Part shown: positions 9,756-17,864 of the stretch, one piece after another
How positions within the stretch are numbered: the first letter of the stretch is position 1
Layout of the letters: every line of letters begins with the position of its first letter
Assembly (NCBI GenBank): GCA_947625785.1
Contig: CANQPS010000008.1
Location: 56,015 to 120,014, forward strand
DNA length: 64,000 bases
Source of the DNA: an uncultured Clostridia bacterium
Lineage (GTDB): Bacteria; Bacillota; Clostridia; Oscillospirales; Acutalibacteraceae
Direction: 5' to 3'
The notes under the pieces: model-generated
What the model saw: only the letters and a program-made list of their open reading frames with translations
Database searches by the model: none
Told to the model about the DNA's origin: nothing
Program-made: the position numbers and the translations under genes

Positions 9756-10730
9756 TTATAAATTATCAAAATTTATACTGTTTCGCCAAGATGTAATATC
9801 ATCAATTTCTTCAACAACATTATGATTTTCATTATTGTTAGTTTGTGTATTAATTGCATCTTGTGGTATATTTAAATTTGTTCTGCCAAGCATATTCATT
9901 ATATTAGTAAGCTGTTCGTTTGCCGTATCATTATCATTTGCAGCTTTTTTATCCGGTATTTCCAACTGTTTAATAATATTTGTAAACATACTTTTAGTAA
10001 GTTTATATCTTTCGGCAAAGATGTCGTTGTGTGGTTCTCTGTTCAAAAGTATTTGCGATATTCTGAAAATTTTTTCTAATTTACTGTAATTAAAACCCTC
10101 AGTCATCTTAGCCATAAACTCGTATTTGTCAGAAAAATCAATAGGTGTGTTTGAAAAAAATCTTTCAAAAAATTGTTTTCTTTCCTTATGATTTGGCACA
10201 TCAATATGACAGGGAAGTATTGATTTTAATAGACAATTTGGAATATCGTCAACATATTCCGTTGTTAATATTATTATGCACTTAATATTATCATTATCTG
10301 TAATTTTCTGTAATGCTCTTGATAATGCTCTTACAGACAGATTTAATTTTACTAATTCAGAAATATCATTTACAAATATACAAAACCCTGATATATCCTC
10401 AAATTCACAGTCTTTTTCTATTTCATCAAAAAAGATTTTAATTTTATCGGCCGTATCTTTATCGGAATTTAAAATAAAATCATCACCGTAGATTTTTATA
10501 AAACGGTATCCTATATCGGTACAAATTTTAGCAAAAGCATTTGCAAGGATGGTTTTACCGTTTCCGGCGTCACCGTAAAATAAAAATGCATTAGAACCTT
10601 GTATATAAAGACCGTCATCATTTTTTCGTAAGCAGCCGTTAAAAAGATTTTTCCAATATTCGCAGCCACAAATCAAATTTAAATCTATATCAGGTGCTTT
10701 ACTTTCATATTGATTATATAATTTATCCAT
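9756..10730 (-). CDS. AAA-family ATPase with degenerate catalytic motifs
   Basis: The 324-residue protein has an intact Walker A, GDAGNGKT, at residues 53-60. The Walker B position reads FCIFVNDI (116-123), lacking the acidic pair. The sensor-1 position reads TTE rather than TN, and the segment that would carry the arginine finger (LLKSILPCHIDVP) has no arginine. It may therefore bind ATP but hydrolyse poorly. The last 80 residues are Asn-rich and probably disordered. It is the final gene of the cluster, 16 nt after the Vps4-like ATPase, so it may be a non-catalytic partner of that enzyme. This is inference. Confidence 0.75.
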   Translation of the reverse strand: MDKLYNQYESKAPDIDLNLICGCEYWKNLFNGCLRKNDDGLYIQGSNAFLFYGDAGNGKTILANAFAKICTDIGYRFIKIYGDDFILNSDKDTADKIKIFFDEIEKDCEFEDISGFCIFVNDISELVKLNLSVRALSRALQKITDNDNIKCIIILTTEYVDDIPNCLLKSILPCHIDVPNHKERKQFFERFFSNTPIDFSDKYEFMAKMTEGFNYSKLEKIFRISQILLNREPHNDIFAERYKLTKSMFTNIIKQLEIPDKKAANDNDTANEQLTNIMNMLGRTNLNIPQDAINTQTNNNENHNVVEEIDDITSWRNSINFDNL

Positions 10731-10746
10731 TCAATGCACCTGCTGT

Positions 10747-12039
10747 TTACATATCCTTAGATTTAGTAAAGGAATCTTCCCATTCGTCAAGTTCACGAAT
10801 AATATCTTCCTTAGGTGTTGGTAAACATTCCGACTGAGATTTTTCAAATATATCTCGCCTCAATTTATATTCTTTTGATTTTAATGCTTCAACTGCTCTA
10901 TCTTCATCAATATATTTTTCCATTACCTCTTTAAGAATATTATTTTTGATAGTTGTAACCAATCTATCTATATCACGATAGTTGTATTTATCGGTTGCGT
11001 CAGCCATATCGGAATATGTAAATCCGTCATCTAAGCCGAGTATTTTTGAAAAATGTTTTTCAAAGGAGAATATTCTTGCCTCCTTATCCGGAAAAGGTAC
11101 TCTCAAAATTTCAACTCTATCAAGCATAGCGTTGTCGACCTGTTTAGGATAGTTAGTAGCACCAATAAATATAATAGGTTTATCCGAGTTATTTATTCTG
11201 TTATAACCTGTTAAAAATGATGTTGTAATAGACGCAGCATATTCCGGCAAATGTGGTAAAGAACGGTTTTTACAAACACCATCAACTTCATCAATAAATA
11301 TAAGACAAGGAGAATTTTTTTCTGCTTCTTCAAAAATTCTTGTAACTATTTTTTCCGCTTCGCCGACAAAACGGCTTAATATATCCGAACCGACTAATGA
11401 TATAAATTTATAATCTTTATCCATAAGTTCGTGTGCAAATGCTTCAATTATATAAGTTTTTCCACAGCCGGGAGGGCCTATAAAGAAATATGAATGTAAT
11501 TTTTTAATTTTCAGAAAATCTCTTATTTTATTAAGTTTAGAATCTGTTATACATTCTTTAAGTTTTTCTTTTAACTCATTCATACCGGAAACATCATCAA
11601 ATGAATGTTTTGGAGCTTCTTTGAACCAAGTTTCCACAGTATCATCTAATGGGTCTTTTTTTGAACCGTCTTTATTTTTGTTAATATTTTCGTTTGAGAT
11701 AGTGTCTTTTGAACTATTATTGTTAGTTCCATTTTTTTGTGCGGCTCTGGCATTAGCTTCGTCTTGAAGTCGCTTATATCTTTCAGGGTCAACAACACGA
11801 ACAACTTCTTTTATTCTTTGATTTAATTCTTTAACTCTGCGTTCCTGATAGGCTTTTTCTTCTCCAAGACTGATTTGTGCCATTTCGTAACATAGCATTA
11901 CAGCTTTTTGAAGATATGCACATTCTTCTTTTGTTGGTTTAAAATTATTAAACTCATATATTGAGTCAGCCTTTTTCATATAAGCCCTATATAGATTTTC
12001 TTTTTCAGCCATTCTGTTTATGTAATCGTTATGCTCCAT
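10747..12039 (-). CDS. Vps4/katanin-like AAA ATPase with MIT-like N-terminus
   Basis: The 430-residue protein starts with about 85 residues of predicted helices that look like a MIT domain (residues 11-80). A polar linker (95-130) follows, then one AAA module opening with HSFDDVSGMNELKEKLKE. It shows Walker A GPPGCGKT (188-195), a Vps4-type pore loop SRFVGEAEK (222-230), Walker B LIFIDEVD (246-253), sensor 1 GATN and an arginine after NAMLD. This is the order seen in Vps4, spastin and katanin, which pull ESCRT-III or tubulin tails through a hexamer pore. The gene follows two Snf7-like genes, which supports an ESCRT-like pairing. A general disaggregase of the same clade is the alternative. Confidence 0.8.
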   Translation of the reverse strand: MEHNDYINRMAEKENLYRAYMKKADSIYEFNNFKPTKEECAYLQKAVMLCYEMAQISLGEEKAYQERRVKELNQRIKEVVRVVDPERYKRLQDEANARAAQKNGTNNNSSKDTISNENINKNKDGSKKDPLDDTVETWFKEAPKHSFDDVSGMNELKEKLKECITDSKLNKIRDFLKIKKLHSYFFIGPPGCGKTYIIEAFAHELMDKDYKFISLVGSDILSRFVGEAEKIVTRIFEEAEKNSPCLIFIDEVDGVCKNRSLPHLPEYAASITTSFLTGYNRINNSDKPIIFIGATNYPKQVDNAMLDRVEILRVPFPDKEARIFSFEKHFSKILGLDDGFTYSDMADATDKYNYRDIDRLVTTIKNNILKEVMEKYIDEDRAVEALKSKEYKLRRDIFEKSQSECLPTPKEDIIRELDEWEDSFTKSKDM

Positions 12040-12064
12040 AATATATATTCTCCTATCCCTAATG

Positions 12065-12811
12065 TTAGTTCATCATATCACTCCAACTGTTCATAGCCTC
12101 AATCATTTCCTCGTCAGAGATTTCGTGAGAAGTTCCTCCTAATTTATCATCATCTTCAAAAGCCTTTATAGCAACTTCTTCAACGGTTTCGGGCGATATT
12201 TTAACTCCCTCCTGATAATCCAAGCAATCCTGTAATGATGTACCGTTAATAAGTTTTTCAATGATTTCATCAGATACTATTTTATCGACAGGCTTTAAAC
12301 TATCCTTCATCATTTTTTCTTGTTCTTCGATTCGTTCGCTGTTGTTGACGGATTTGCCCTCCATTCTTTCAATACGCATTTTAAGGATAATGTCGTTTAT
12401 TTTTTGAGATGGTTTTGAAAGACCATTCATCATTTTGAATACTGAGCTCATATCGTTCATAGCTTTACATAATTCTCTGTCATCAGCAATTTGAACTAAT
12501 TTTTCCTGAGCTCTTTCAACCATTATCAATGAATAATAGGCTGTTTTTAAACCTTCTTCGGCATCTTTATCAACCTTATTGATTTCACGATTATGTCTTA
12601 TCATTCTAAGTTTGCGTTCAATAATAACTTTATATCTTGTTTTAAGTTCTCTTAGTTTAACACCTATTTCAAATACCTGCTCATCAAAGTTTCTTTCTTT
12701 TGCGAGGGCTTCTCTTTGTTGTTTTTTTTCTTTTTCAATTTTTTGTTCTTGTTTCTTTTTTTCTTTATCTTCCTGACTTTCTTTGTTTTTATTAAAAAAG
12801 GAAAAATTCAT
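12065..12811 (-). CDS. Putative ESCRT-III/Snf7-like helical protein (short)
   Basis: The 248-residue product is almost all helix. It has a short hydrophobic N-terminus (MNFSFFNK), a strongly basic first half (residues 10-75, Lys/Arg-rich) and an acidic second half ending in EISDEEMIEAMNSWSDMMN. That charge split and an acidic terminal helix resemble ESCRT-III proteins, whose C-terminal motif binds the MIT domain of Vps4. I see no sequence signature that proves homology, because coiled coils mimic each other. I start at the ATG at 12811, which has GGAGGT at good spacing. The Vps4-like gene lies 25 nt downstream. Confidence 0.5.
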   Translation of the reverse strand: MNFSFFNKNKESQEDKEKKKQEQKIEKEKKQQREALAKERNFDEQVFEIGVKLRELKTRYKVIIERKLRMIRHNREINKVDKDAEEGLKTAYYSLIMVERAQEKLVQIADDRELCKAMNDMSSVFKMMNGLSKPSQKINDIILKMRIERMEGKSVNNSERIEEQEKMMKDSLKPVDKIVSDEIIEKLINGTSLQDCLDYQEGVKISPETVEEVAIKAFEDDDKLGGTSHEISDEEMIEAMNSWSDMMN

Positions 12812-12831
12812 ATTAAATACCTCCACATTTG

Positions 12832-13959
12832 TTAATTATTAAGTATTTGTCTTTGTTCATTTTCTTGATTTTCCTGATTAGCAAGATATTCTTGATAATT
12901 TTTCATACCTTCGGCTTCTTCTTCCTGTTGTTGTTTCAATCTTCTTTGGGTTTCCTCAAACTCAATAGTTTTTCTAATCATATCATCAATGAGTTTTGGG
13001 TCTGAGAATATCTGCTCCATAGCATTATGGATTTTTTCACTATATTGTTCAAACCTTCTTGTATTTTCCATAATACCTCTTGTTATTCTATCGTGATTTT
13101 TTCGATATTCTTCCATTCTTTCAAAAACTTCGTCCTCAACCTTTAGGTCAATATCAGAAAGAAATATAATAAGATTTTCTATTGAAACTCTCATAGTATT
13201 GATTTCGCCGTCCAATACAGCGATTTGTTTTTTTAAATCTTCCATTTGTTTTTGGGTTTCGGTAGATTTGTTCATTTTTTGAACCATAGTATATGCGTCT
13301 GCATCTATTGAAGTGACATTTTTAATACCAATTTTCTTAATTCTATCAACGACACTTTTTTTGATTTGCATTTCCTTGTCTATTTCTTCCATAAGAAGAC
13401 GAAGATTTTCTTTGTGTTCATTATATTTATTTTGGAAATTATCTCTGCTTTTGCATAGCTTATCAATATTGGCATTAAGGTCTGCAATATCCTTATATTT
13501 CATTAATTTTTCATTGCGTCGCATCATAATATCAACGGATTTACTTTCCTCGCTTGAAAGAATAGGTGCGTGACCCTCTGCAACACCGCATTTTAAGCCA
13601 TTGAGATATGATTCAGCGGTTTCTTTGTGACCTGCTCTGAGTTCCTGCTCAAAATGCTGTACAAAATATAACATATTATCGTCTATACTATCGGTATTAA
13701 GTTTTACCAATTCAGCAGATGACTCTTCACCTAAGCGTTTGATAATAATTTTAAAAGTTCTTTCATATTCCATCATACTTGCAGTAGAAATTACTTCTTC
13801 GGGAACTCTTTTTCTGATATCGTTAAAATCGACTATTTCCATAGCACTAATTAATCTTTGCATTTTGCTACGGGTATCAGATAAAAGGACTTGTGCTTCC
13901 TGAATAGACATAGGTTCTTGTTCTTTTTTGTTATTTTTAAAGATATTCATTATTCCCAT
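12832..13959 (-). CDS. Putative ESCRT-III/Snf7-like coiled-coil protein (long)
   Basis: The 375-residue protein begins MGIMNIFKNNKKEQEPM, a short amphipathic start followed by basic residues. It continues as long helices: residues 165-260 are coiled coil rich in Lys/Glu, and 280-350 form further helices. The tail (350-375) is Gln/Glu/Asn-rich. It is 20 nt upstream of the shorter Snf7-like gene, and both begin with a similar hydrophobic-plus-basic segment (NIFKNNKKE and SFFNKNKES). That suggests a paired membrane-binding filament, but the homology is inferred from layout and composition only. The gene follows a 74-nt gap after the zinc-ribbon gene, where a second promoter could lie. Confidence 0.45.
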   Translation of the reverse strand: MGIMNIFKNNKKEQEPMSIQEAQVLLSDTRSKMQRLISAMEIVDFNDIRKRVPEEVISTASMMEYERTFKIIIKRLGEESSAELVKLNTDSIDDNMLYFVQHFEQELRAGHKETAESYLNGLKCGVAEGHAPILSSEESKSVDIMMRRNEKLMKYKDIADLNANIDKLCKSRDNFQNKYNEHKENLRLLMEEIDKEMQIKKSVVDRIKKIGIKNVTSIDADAYTMVQKMNKSTETQKQMEDLKKQIAVLDGEINTMRVSIENLIIFLSDIDLKVEDEVFERMEEYRKNHDRITRGIMENTRRFEQYSEKIHNAMEQIFSDPKLIDDMIRKTIEFEETQRRLKQQQEEEAEGMKNYQEYLANQENQENEQRQILNN

Positions 13960-14033
13960 ATTTATCCCACCTTGATAATAAAAAATTGTTTATAAGCTCT
14001 AACTAAATAAATAATAACATATTATTAGTATTT

Positions 14034-14537
14034 TTACAATAATTGAATTGCTCTTGAAGATATATAGTCATTTTCTTTTCCGATTACTATTCTGAAAGTT
14101 AGGCCGTTGTCTAATATAACACCTATTTTACTGTGACTTATATTTCTGTTAGGCATAATATCGACTTTAAATACTCTGTTGCTTTCATTCTGTTTTTTAA
14201 CAAATACACAAAGAGCAAATTTTCTGTCTGAGATTATTTCTTCAAATATATCATTGAACCAGATAATTTCATTTGGTCTTAAATTTTTACATTCACATAA
14301 AATTATATCGTTTTCGGCAATAATAGTGACATCATTTTCAGTGACGGCATAGTCATATACTTTCAATCCAACACTTATACCGGACAATTTATATTCCAAA
14401 TAATCTATTTTTATTTGTTTAAAGACATTGTTGTTTGTTTCATTATTTTTATATGTTGTATGAATTACACGAAATCCACAAACAGGACATTTTGCAATGT
14501 CAGGGTTAATGCTTTTATTACAAAGTAAACATCTCAC
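14034..14537 (-). CDS. Zinc-ribbon protein of unknown function
   Basis: The N-terminus holds two CxxC pairs (C3, C6, C17, C20 when started at the GTG at 14537), a zinc-ribbon knuckle. About 130 residues with alternating hydrophobic strands follow, suggesting a small beta-rich domain (IDYLEYKLSGISVGLKVYD, VKKQNESNRVFKVDIMPN). I prefer GTG at 14537 because it overlaps the upstream stop as GTGA, a common coupling arrangement. A GTG four codons earlier is also possible. I do not recognise the C-terminal domain. The gene belongs to the same cluster as the Hsp70-like gene. Confidence 0.65.
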   Translation of the reverse strand: MRCLLCNKSINPDIAKCPVCGFRVIHTTYKNNETNNNVFKQIKIDYLEYKLSGISVGLKVYDYAVTENDVTIIAENDIILCECKNLRPNEIIWFNDIFEEIISDRKFALCVFVKKQNESNRVFKVDIMPNRNISHSKIGVILDNGLTFRIVIGKENDYISSRAIQLL

Positions 14538-16189
14538 AAATTGCCACACTCACTCTCTATAATGGATACGATAATATTATAACTATTCTGGTACTCTTTT
14601 AAACTTTTTTCAATCGCAGATATTCTGTCTTTATAACATTGTTTGAATAGATTAAATTTTTCTGCTGAATTTTGTTTTAGCAATTCCGTTAATTCGCCGG
14701 AATTGCAAAGTTTCTCGGAAGCATCGGTTAATATATTGATGGATTTATTTAGGTTATCAATATCATACTGATATTTTTTACCCGTTTGATTATACCAATT
14801 TATCCAGTCATCTTTTTCACGCTGTTTAATTTCTTTTTGTTTGACTAAATAGTCCTGTTTTTCATCATATTGTTTTATTATATCGTTTAGATTTTGTAAT
14901 TCAAAAACCAATTTATTATAACTTTCATTTTTCTCATTAAATTTTGATTGTAGGTTGTTAAAATCATTACTTTTAGAATCAATTTCTTGTTGTAAAAGAG
15001 CTGACTGTTTTTGCATTTGTTCAATATTATTTTGAGTTTCTCTAAGTTTTTCACTTAGTGTAGGAACATTGGAATTATTAAGTTGTTCTCTTTTTATTTG
15101 TATTTCATTTATTAAATTTTTCTTTTCTATGCCTAACTTTTCGATTTTATCGTCAATAATAGCCTTATCACATTGTAAATTAGAGATTTTCTTTTCTATA
15201 TCAGCAACCTTAATTTCTTTGTCTGCAACCTCATTATCGAGTAATTGTTTTTCTGTATCTAATGTTTGTATATTGTCATTTAAATTTTGCAATTTATTAA
15301 GTTGTTCATTATAAATATCTGTTTGATTTTTTAAGGTAATTTCGGCTTGATTGTATTCCGACTGTATATTCGGAATTTTTATATTTATAAGTTCGTTTAT
15401 CTGAGTTTCTGTGTCCTGAATAAGTGAATTGATTTTATTAAATTCATCTCTTTTATTTTGCAACTCGGAATTAACTCGATTATATGCAGAATTTACTTCA
15501 TTAATTTTATTTTCCAGAAGGGAACTCTTGCCTCGCAAAGTTGAAAGAGCAACACTATTTTTTGAAAGCTCTTGTTCTTTATTATATATCTCTTTATTTT
15601 GAATTGATACATTATCTTTTAAAAAATTCATTTTTTGTTCCAATTCAACTAACTGAACTCTTTTTTTATCGTATTCTTCTTTGAGGTTAATTAATTTTTT
15701 AGAATATTCAACTAATTTATTGTCTAAATCGGGGATATGTATTTTTTCATATTCAGCTATTGATTTTTTTATAGTATCGCATTTTTGTAAAGTTTCATTT
15801 TCTTTTTCTTTGGCATTTTTTAGTTCTTGTAATTTTTGAGTGAGCTGTTCTTCAATTTTGTTATTTTTAATAATTGAATTTTCGACTTCTGATAATTTTT
15901 TTTCCGTACATTCAATTTCAGAGCGGATACTATGAAACATTTCAGCCATCTTCGGTAAACCGTAAATTTTATCACGATTAATCTTTTGAATTTGCAAAAA
16001 GGTCTGACCAAACCAAGATAATTTAATAATAAAATCTTTAATTTCACCGGTTTGTAAGGTGGCAATACTTTTATCTTCAGCTCGTATATCTTCGCAAATA
16101 TCGAAGAATATATTTATAGTATCTAAGATAGTTATATCGTGTTTTTTATTTAAAATATTAAGGGTTGTAATTGTCCTGTCAAACTTCAT
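14534..16189 (-). CDS. Long coiled-coil protein
   Basis: The 551-residue product has a small mixed N-terminal region (1-60). Around 400 residues of heptad-rich coiled coil full of Glu, Lys, Gln and Asn follow, then a C-terminal helical stretch from about 470. No catalytic motif is visible. Its start overlaps the end of the Hsp70-like gene by 11 nt, and its stop overlaps the zinc-ribbon gene, so translation is coupled across three genes. Such a protein could act as a scaffold or rod for the complex. That role is inferred only from shape and position. Confidence 0.7.
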   Translation of the reverse strand: MKFDRTITTLNILNKKHDITILDTINIFFDICEDIRAEDKSIATLQTGEIKDFIIKLSWFGQTFLQIQKINRDKIYGLPKMAEMFHSIRSEIECTEKKLSEVENSIIKNNKIEEQLTQKLQELKNAKEKENETLQKCDTIKKSIAEYEKIHIPDLDNKLVEYSKKLINLKEEYDKKRVQLVELEQKMNFLKDNVSIQNKEIYNKEQELSKNSVALSTLRGKSSLLENKINEVNSAYNRVNSELQNKRDEFNKINSLIQDTETQINELINIKIPNIQSEYNQAEITLKNQTDIYNEQLNKLQNLNDNIQTLDTEKQLLDNEVADKEIKVADIEKKISNLQCDKAIIDDKIEKLGIEKKNLINEIQIKREQLNNSNVPTLSEKLRETQNNIEQMQKQSALLQQEIDSKSNDFNNLQSKFNEKNESYNKLVFELQNLNDIIKQYDEKQDYLVKQKEIKQREKDDWINWYNQTGKKYQYDIDNLNKSINILTDASEKLCNSGELTELLKQNSAEKFNLFKQCYKDRISAIEKSLKEYQNSYNIIVSIIESECGNL

Positions 16190-17864
16190 TTATATTCACT
16201 CCCTTAAATGTTTTTTCATCAAATAAATCATTAAATTTTGCTAATTCAATAACTCTTTCGCAGTTGTCGAAGGAATCATTTTCAATATTATAGTCGCATA
16301 TATGCAGACTTATAATACCAGATGTATCCATCGAAAAACCAATTGCAAAAGTCTTATGTTTACTTTTTGTTATATTTTTTAACTTATTAATAAATTCCTT
16401 TTTTGGTGTTGCTTCTTTTGCAAAATCGTCGTCAAGACTAAAATTTACAATAAATTTTTCTATTCCTCCCGACAAAGATTTGAAAATTAATTTATCTGTG
16501 TTACTGTCCGTTAAATAATAAACTTTTTCAAACTCAATTTTTTGTTTATACTTTATGGCATAGTTATAATATAATTTATTAGATAAATAAGAATATATTC
16601 CGATTGAAAAATCTGCTGTATTTATAATATTAATTATATTATTTGCTAATAATGCCGTTCCCAATGAGATAGCCTTTATACAATCGGATTCATTTTTTAC
16701 TATACCGGTTGTGCGTCTGTCGTTTGTACCTATGGCAAATTTATCATATATTTGTTTTTTAACTAAATAAAAATTTCCAAATCCGCCTGCCAAGGCAATT
16801 TTGAATTTGTCGCCTTCACCATTTTTATAATTTATATTTTCATTAACCATATAATTAATCATTTTGTTTAACTGATTATCAACAGTATCATAAATAATAC
16901 TATTATATACGCTTAATAATGTTCCATAAGTGACTACTATTTCATACGACATATATTCAATAGTAGTAAACTCCATATCATTTAATTTTTCGATATCCTG
17001 ACCATACACCGAAAAGTTAAATTCAATGGGTTCAGTACGAGTTTGCAGTTCACTTTCCAAATCATCTACTGCCTTATAAAATTTTTCATCATATTTTATA
17101 GATTTACAATCTTTGAAACTTTCATTTTTCAGAATAGATTTTTCCATTACCGTTTCCATAAAAGCAACACCGGCTTGACCGATTTTGCCTTCTTCATTTT
17201 CGCCTACACCTGTGCGGCTTAAAACTTTTATTTCCACATTATCCTTTAGCTTATCACCGGAAACATTTGTTAAAGTTATATCCAGTGTACCGCCGCCATA
17301 ATCTATCAGTAAAATATTACCGTTAAAATTTCTTTTTTCTTTCATATAGAAATTATATGCAAAGTATGCACTTGCGGCAGCCGGTTCACTTACCACCTGA
17401 ACATTATCAACAAAATTAAAGTTTTTACAGATATTTTTTAAAACTTCTTTTCCGTCAAAATACTTTTTGCTGTTACTCCATATTTCCGGAATACCTATAA
17501 CAAGTTTACCTATTTTATCTTCGTGCATACTGTCAAGAAGTTTTTTAAGTATATTTTCTAAGAAAAGAGATGTTATCTTAACAGGTGTATTTATACTGTC
17601 AAAACCCCTTAAAGCTAATTGTTTACTGTCGATATTTTCTGTTAATACCATTTTAAAAGTCTTATAAATTTTAACACCTTTTTTACCGGTTCGATTTTTG
17701 CCGGCTCTGCCGATTTCAAAATTATTATTACTATCAAAAGCTACCACAGACGGAATATATGGACTGCCTTGGTCCAGATTTATTGTTTCAAGTACATTCA
17801 TATCATTTCTATATACTGATATAAGCGTATAAGTACTTCCAAAATCAACTCCTATATTAACCAT
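16179..17864 (-). CDS. Hsp70-like ATPase
   Basis: The 561-residue protein carries the actin/Hsp70 ATPase signatures in order: phosphate-1 GVDFGSTYT (residues 5-13), SEPAAASAYFAY (159-170), phosphate-2 DYGGGTLD (188-195) and adenosine motif LAGGFG (358-363). After the nucleotide-binding domain, about 180 residues do not resemble a DnaK substrate-binding domain, and there is no EEVD-like tail. It is therefore a divergent Hsp70-like regulator rather than a general chaperone. No dnaJ or grpE lies beside it. Its ATG overlaps the stop of the upstream gene (ATGGTTAA), a sign of tight coupling. Confidence 0.85.
   Translation of the reverse strand: MVNIGVDFGSTYTLISVYRNDMNVLETINLDQGSPYIPSVVAFDSNNNFEIGRAGKNRTGKKGVKIYKTFKMVLTENIDSKQLALRGFDSINTPVKITSLFLENILKKLLDSMHEDKIGKLVIGIPEIWSNSKKYFDGKEVLKNICKNFNFVDNVQVVSEPAAASAYFAYNFYMKEKRNFNGNILLIDYGGGTLDITLTNVSGDKLKDNVEIKVLSRTGVGENEEGKIGQAGVAFMETVMEKSILKNESFKDCKSIKYDEKFYKAVDDLESELQTRTEPIEFNFSVYGQDIEKLNDMEFTTIEYMSYEIVVTYGTLLSVYNSIIYDTVDNQLNKMINYMVNENINYKNGEGDKFKIALAGGFGNFYLVKKQIYDKFAIGTNDRRTTGIVKNESDCIKAISLGTALLANNIINIINTADFSIGIYSYLSNKLYYNYAIKYKQKIEFEKVYYLTDSNTDKLIFKSLSGGIEKFIVNFSLDDDFAKEATPKKEFINKLKNITKSKHKTFAIGFSMDTSGIISLHICDYNIENDSFDNCERVIELAKFNDLFDEKTFKGVNINEV

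Noticed and set aside
12579..13573. Plus-strand frames rich in Ser/Leu/Phe within the minus-strand cluster (also at 15069 and 18005)
   Set aside because: They are shadows of Lys/Glu-rich coiled-coil genes on the other strand and have no start signals.
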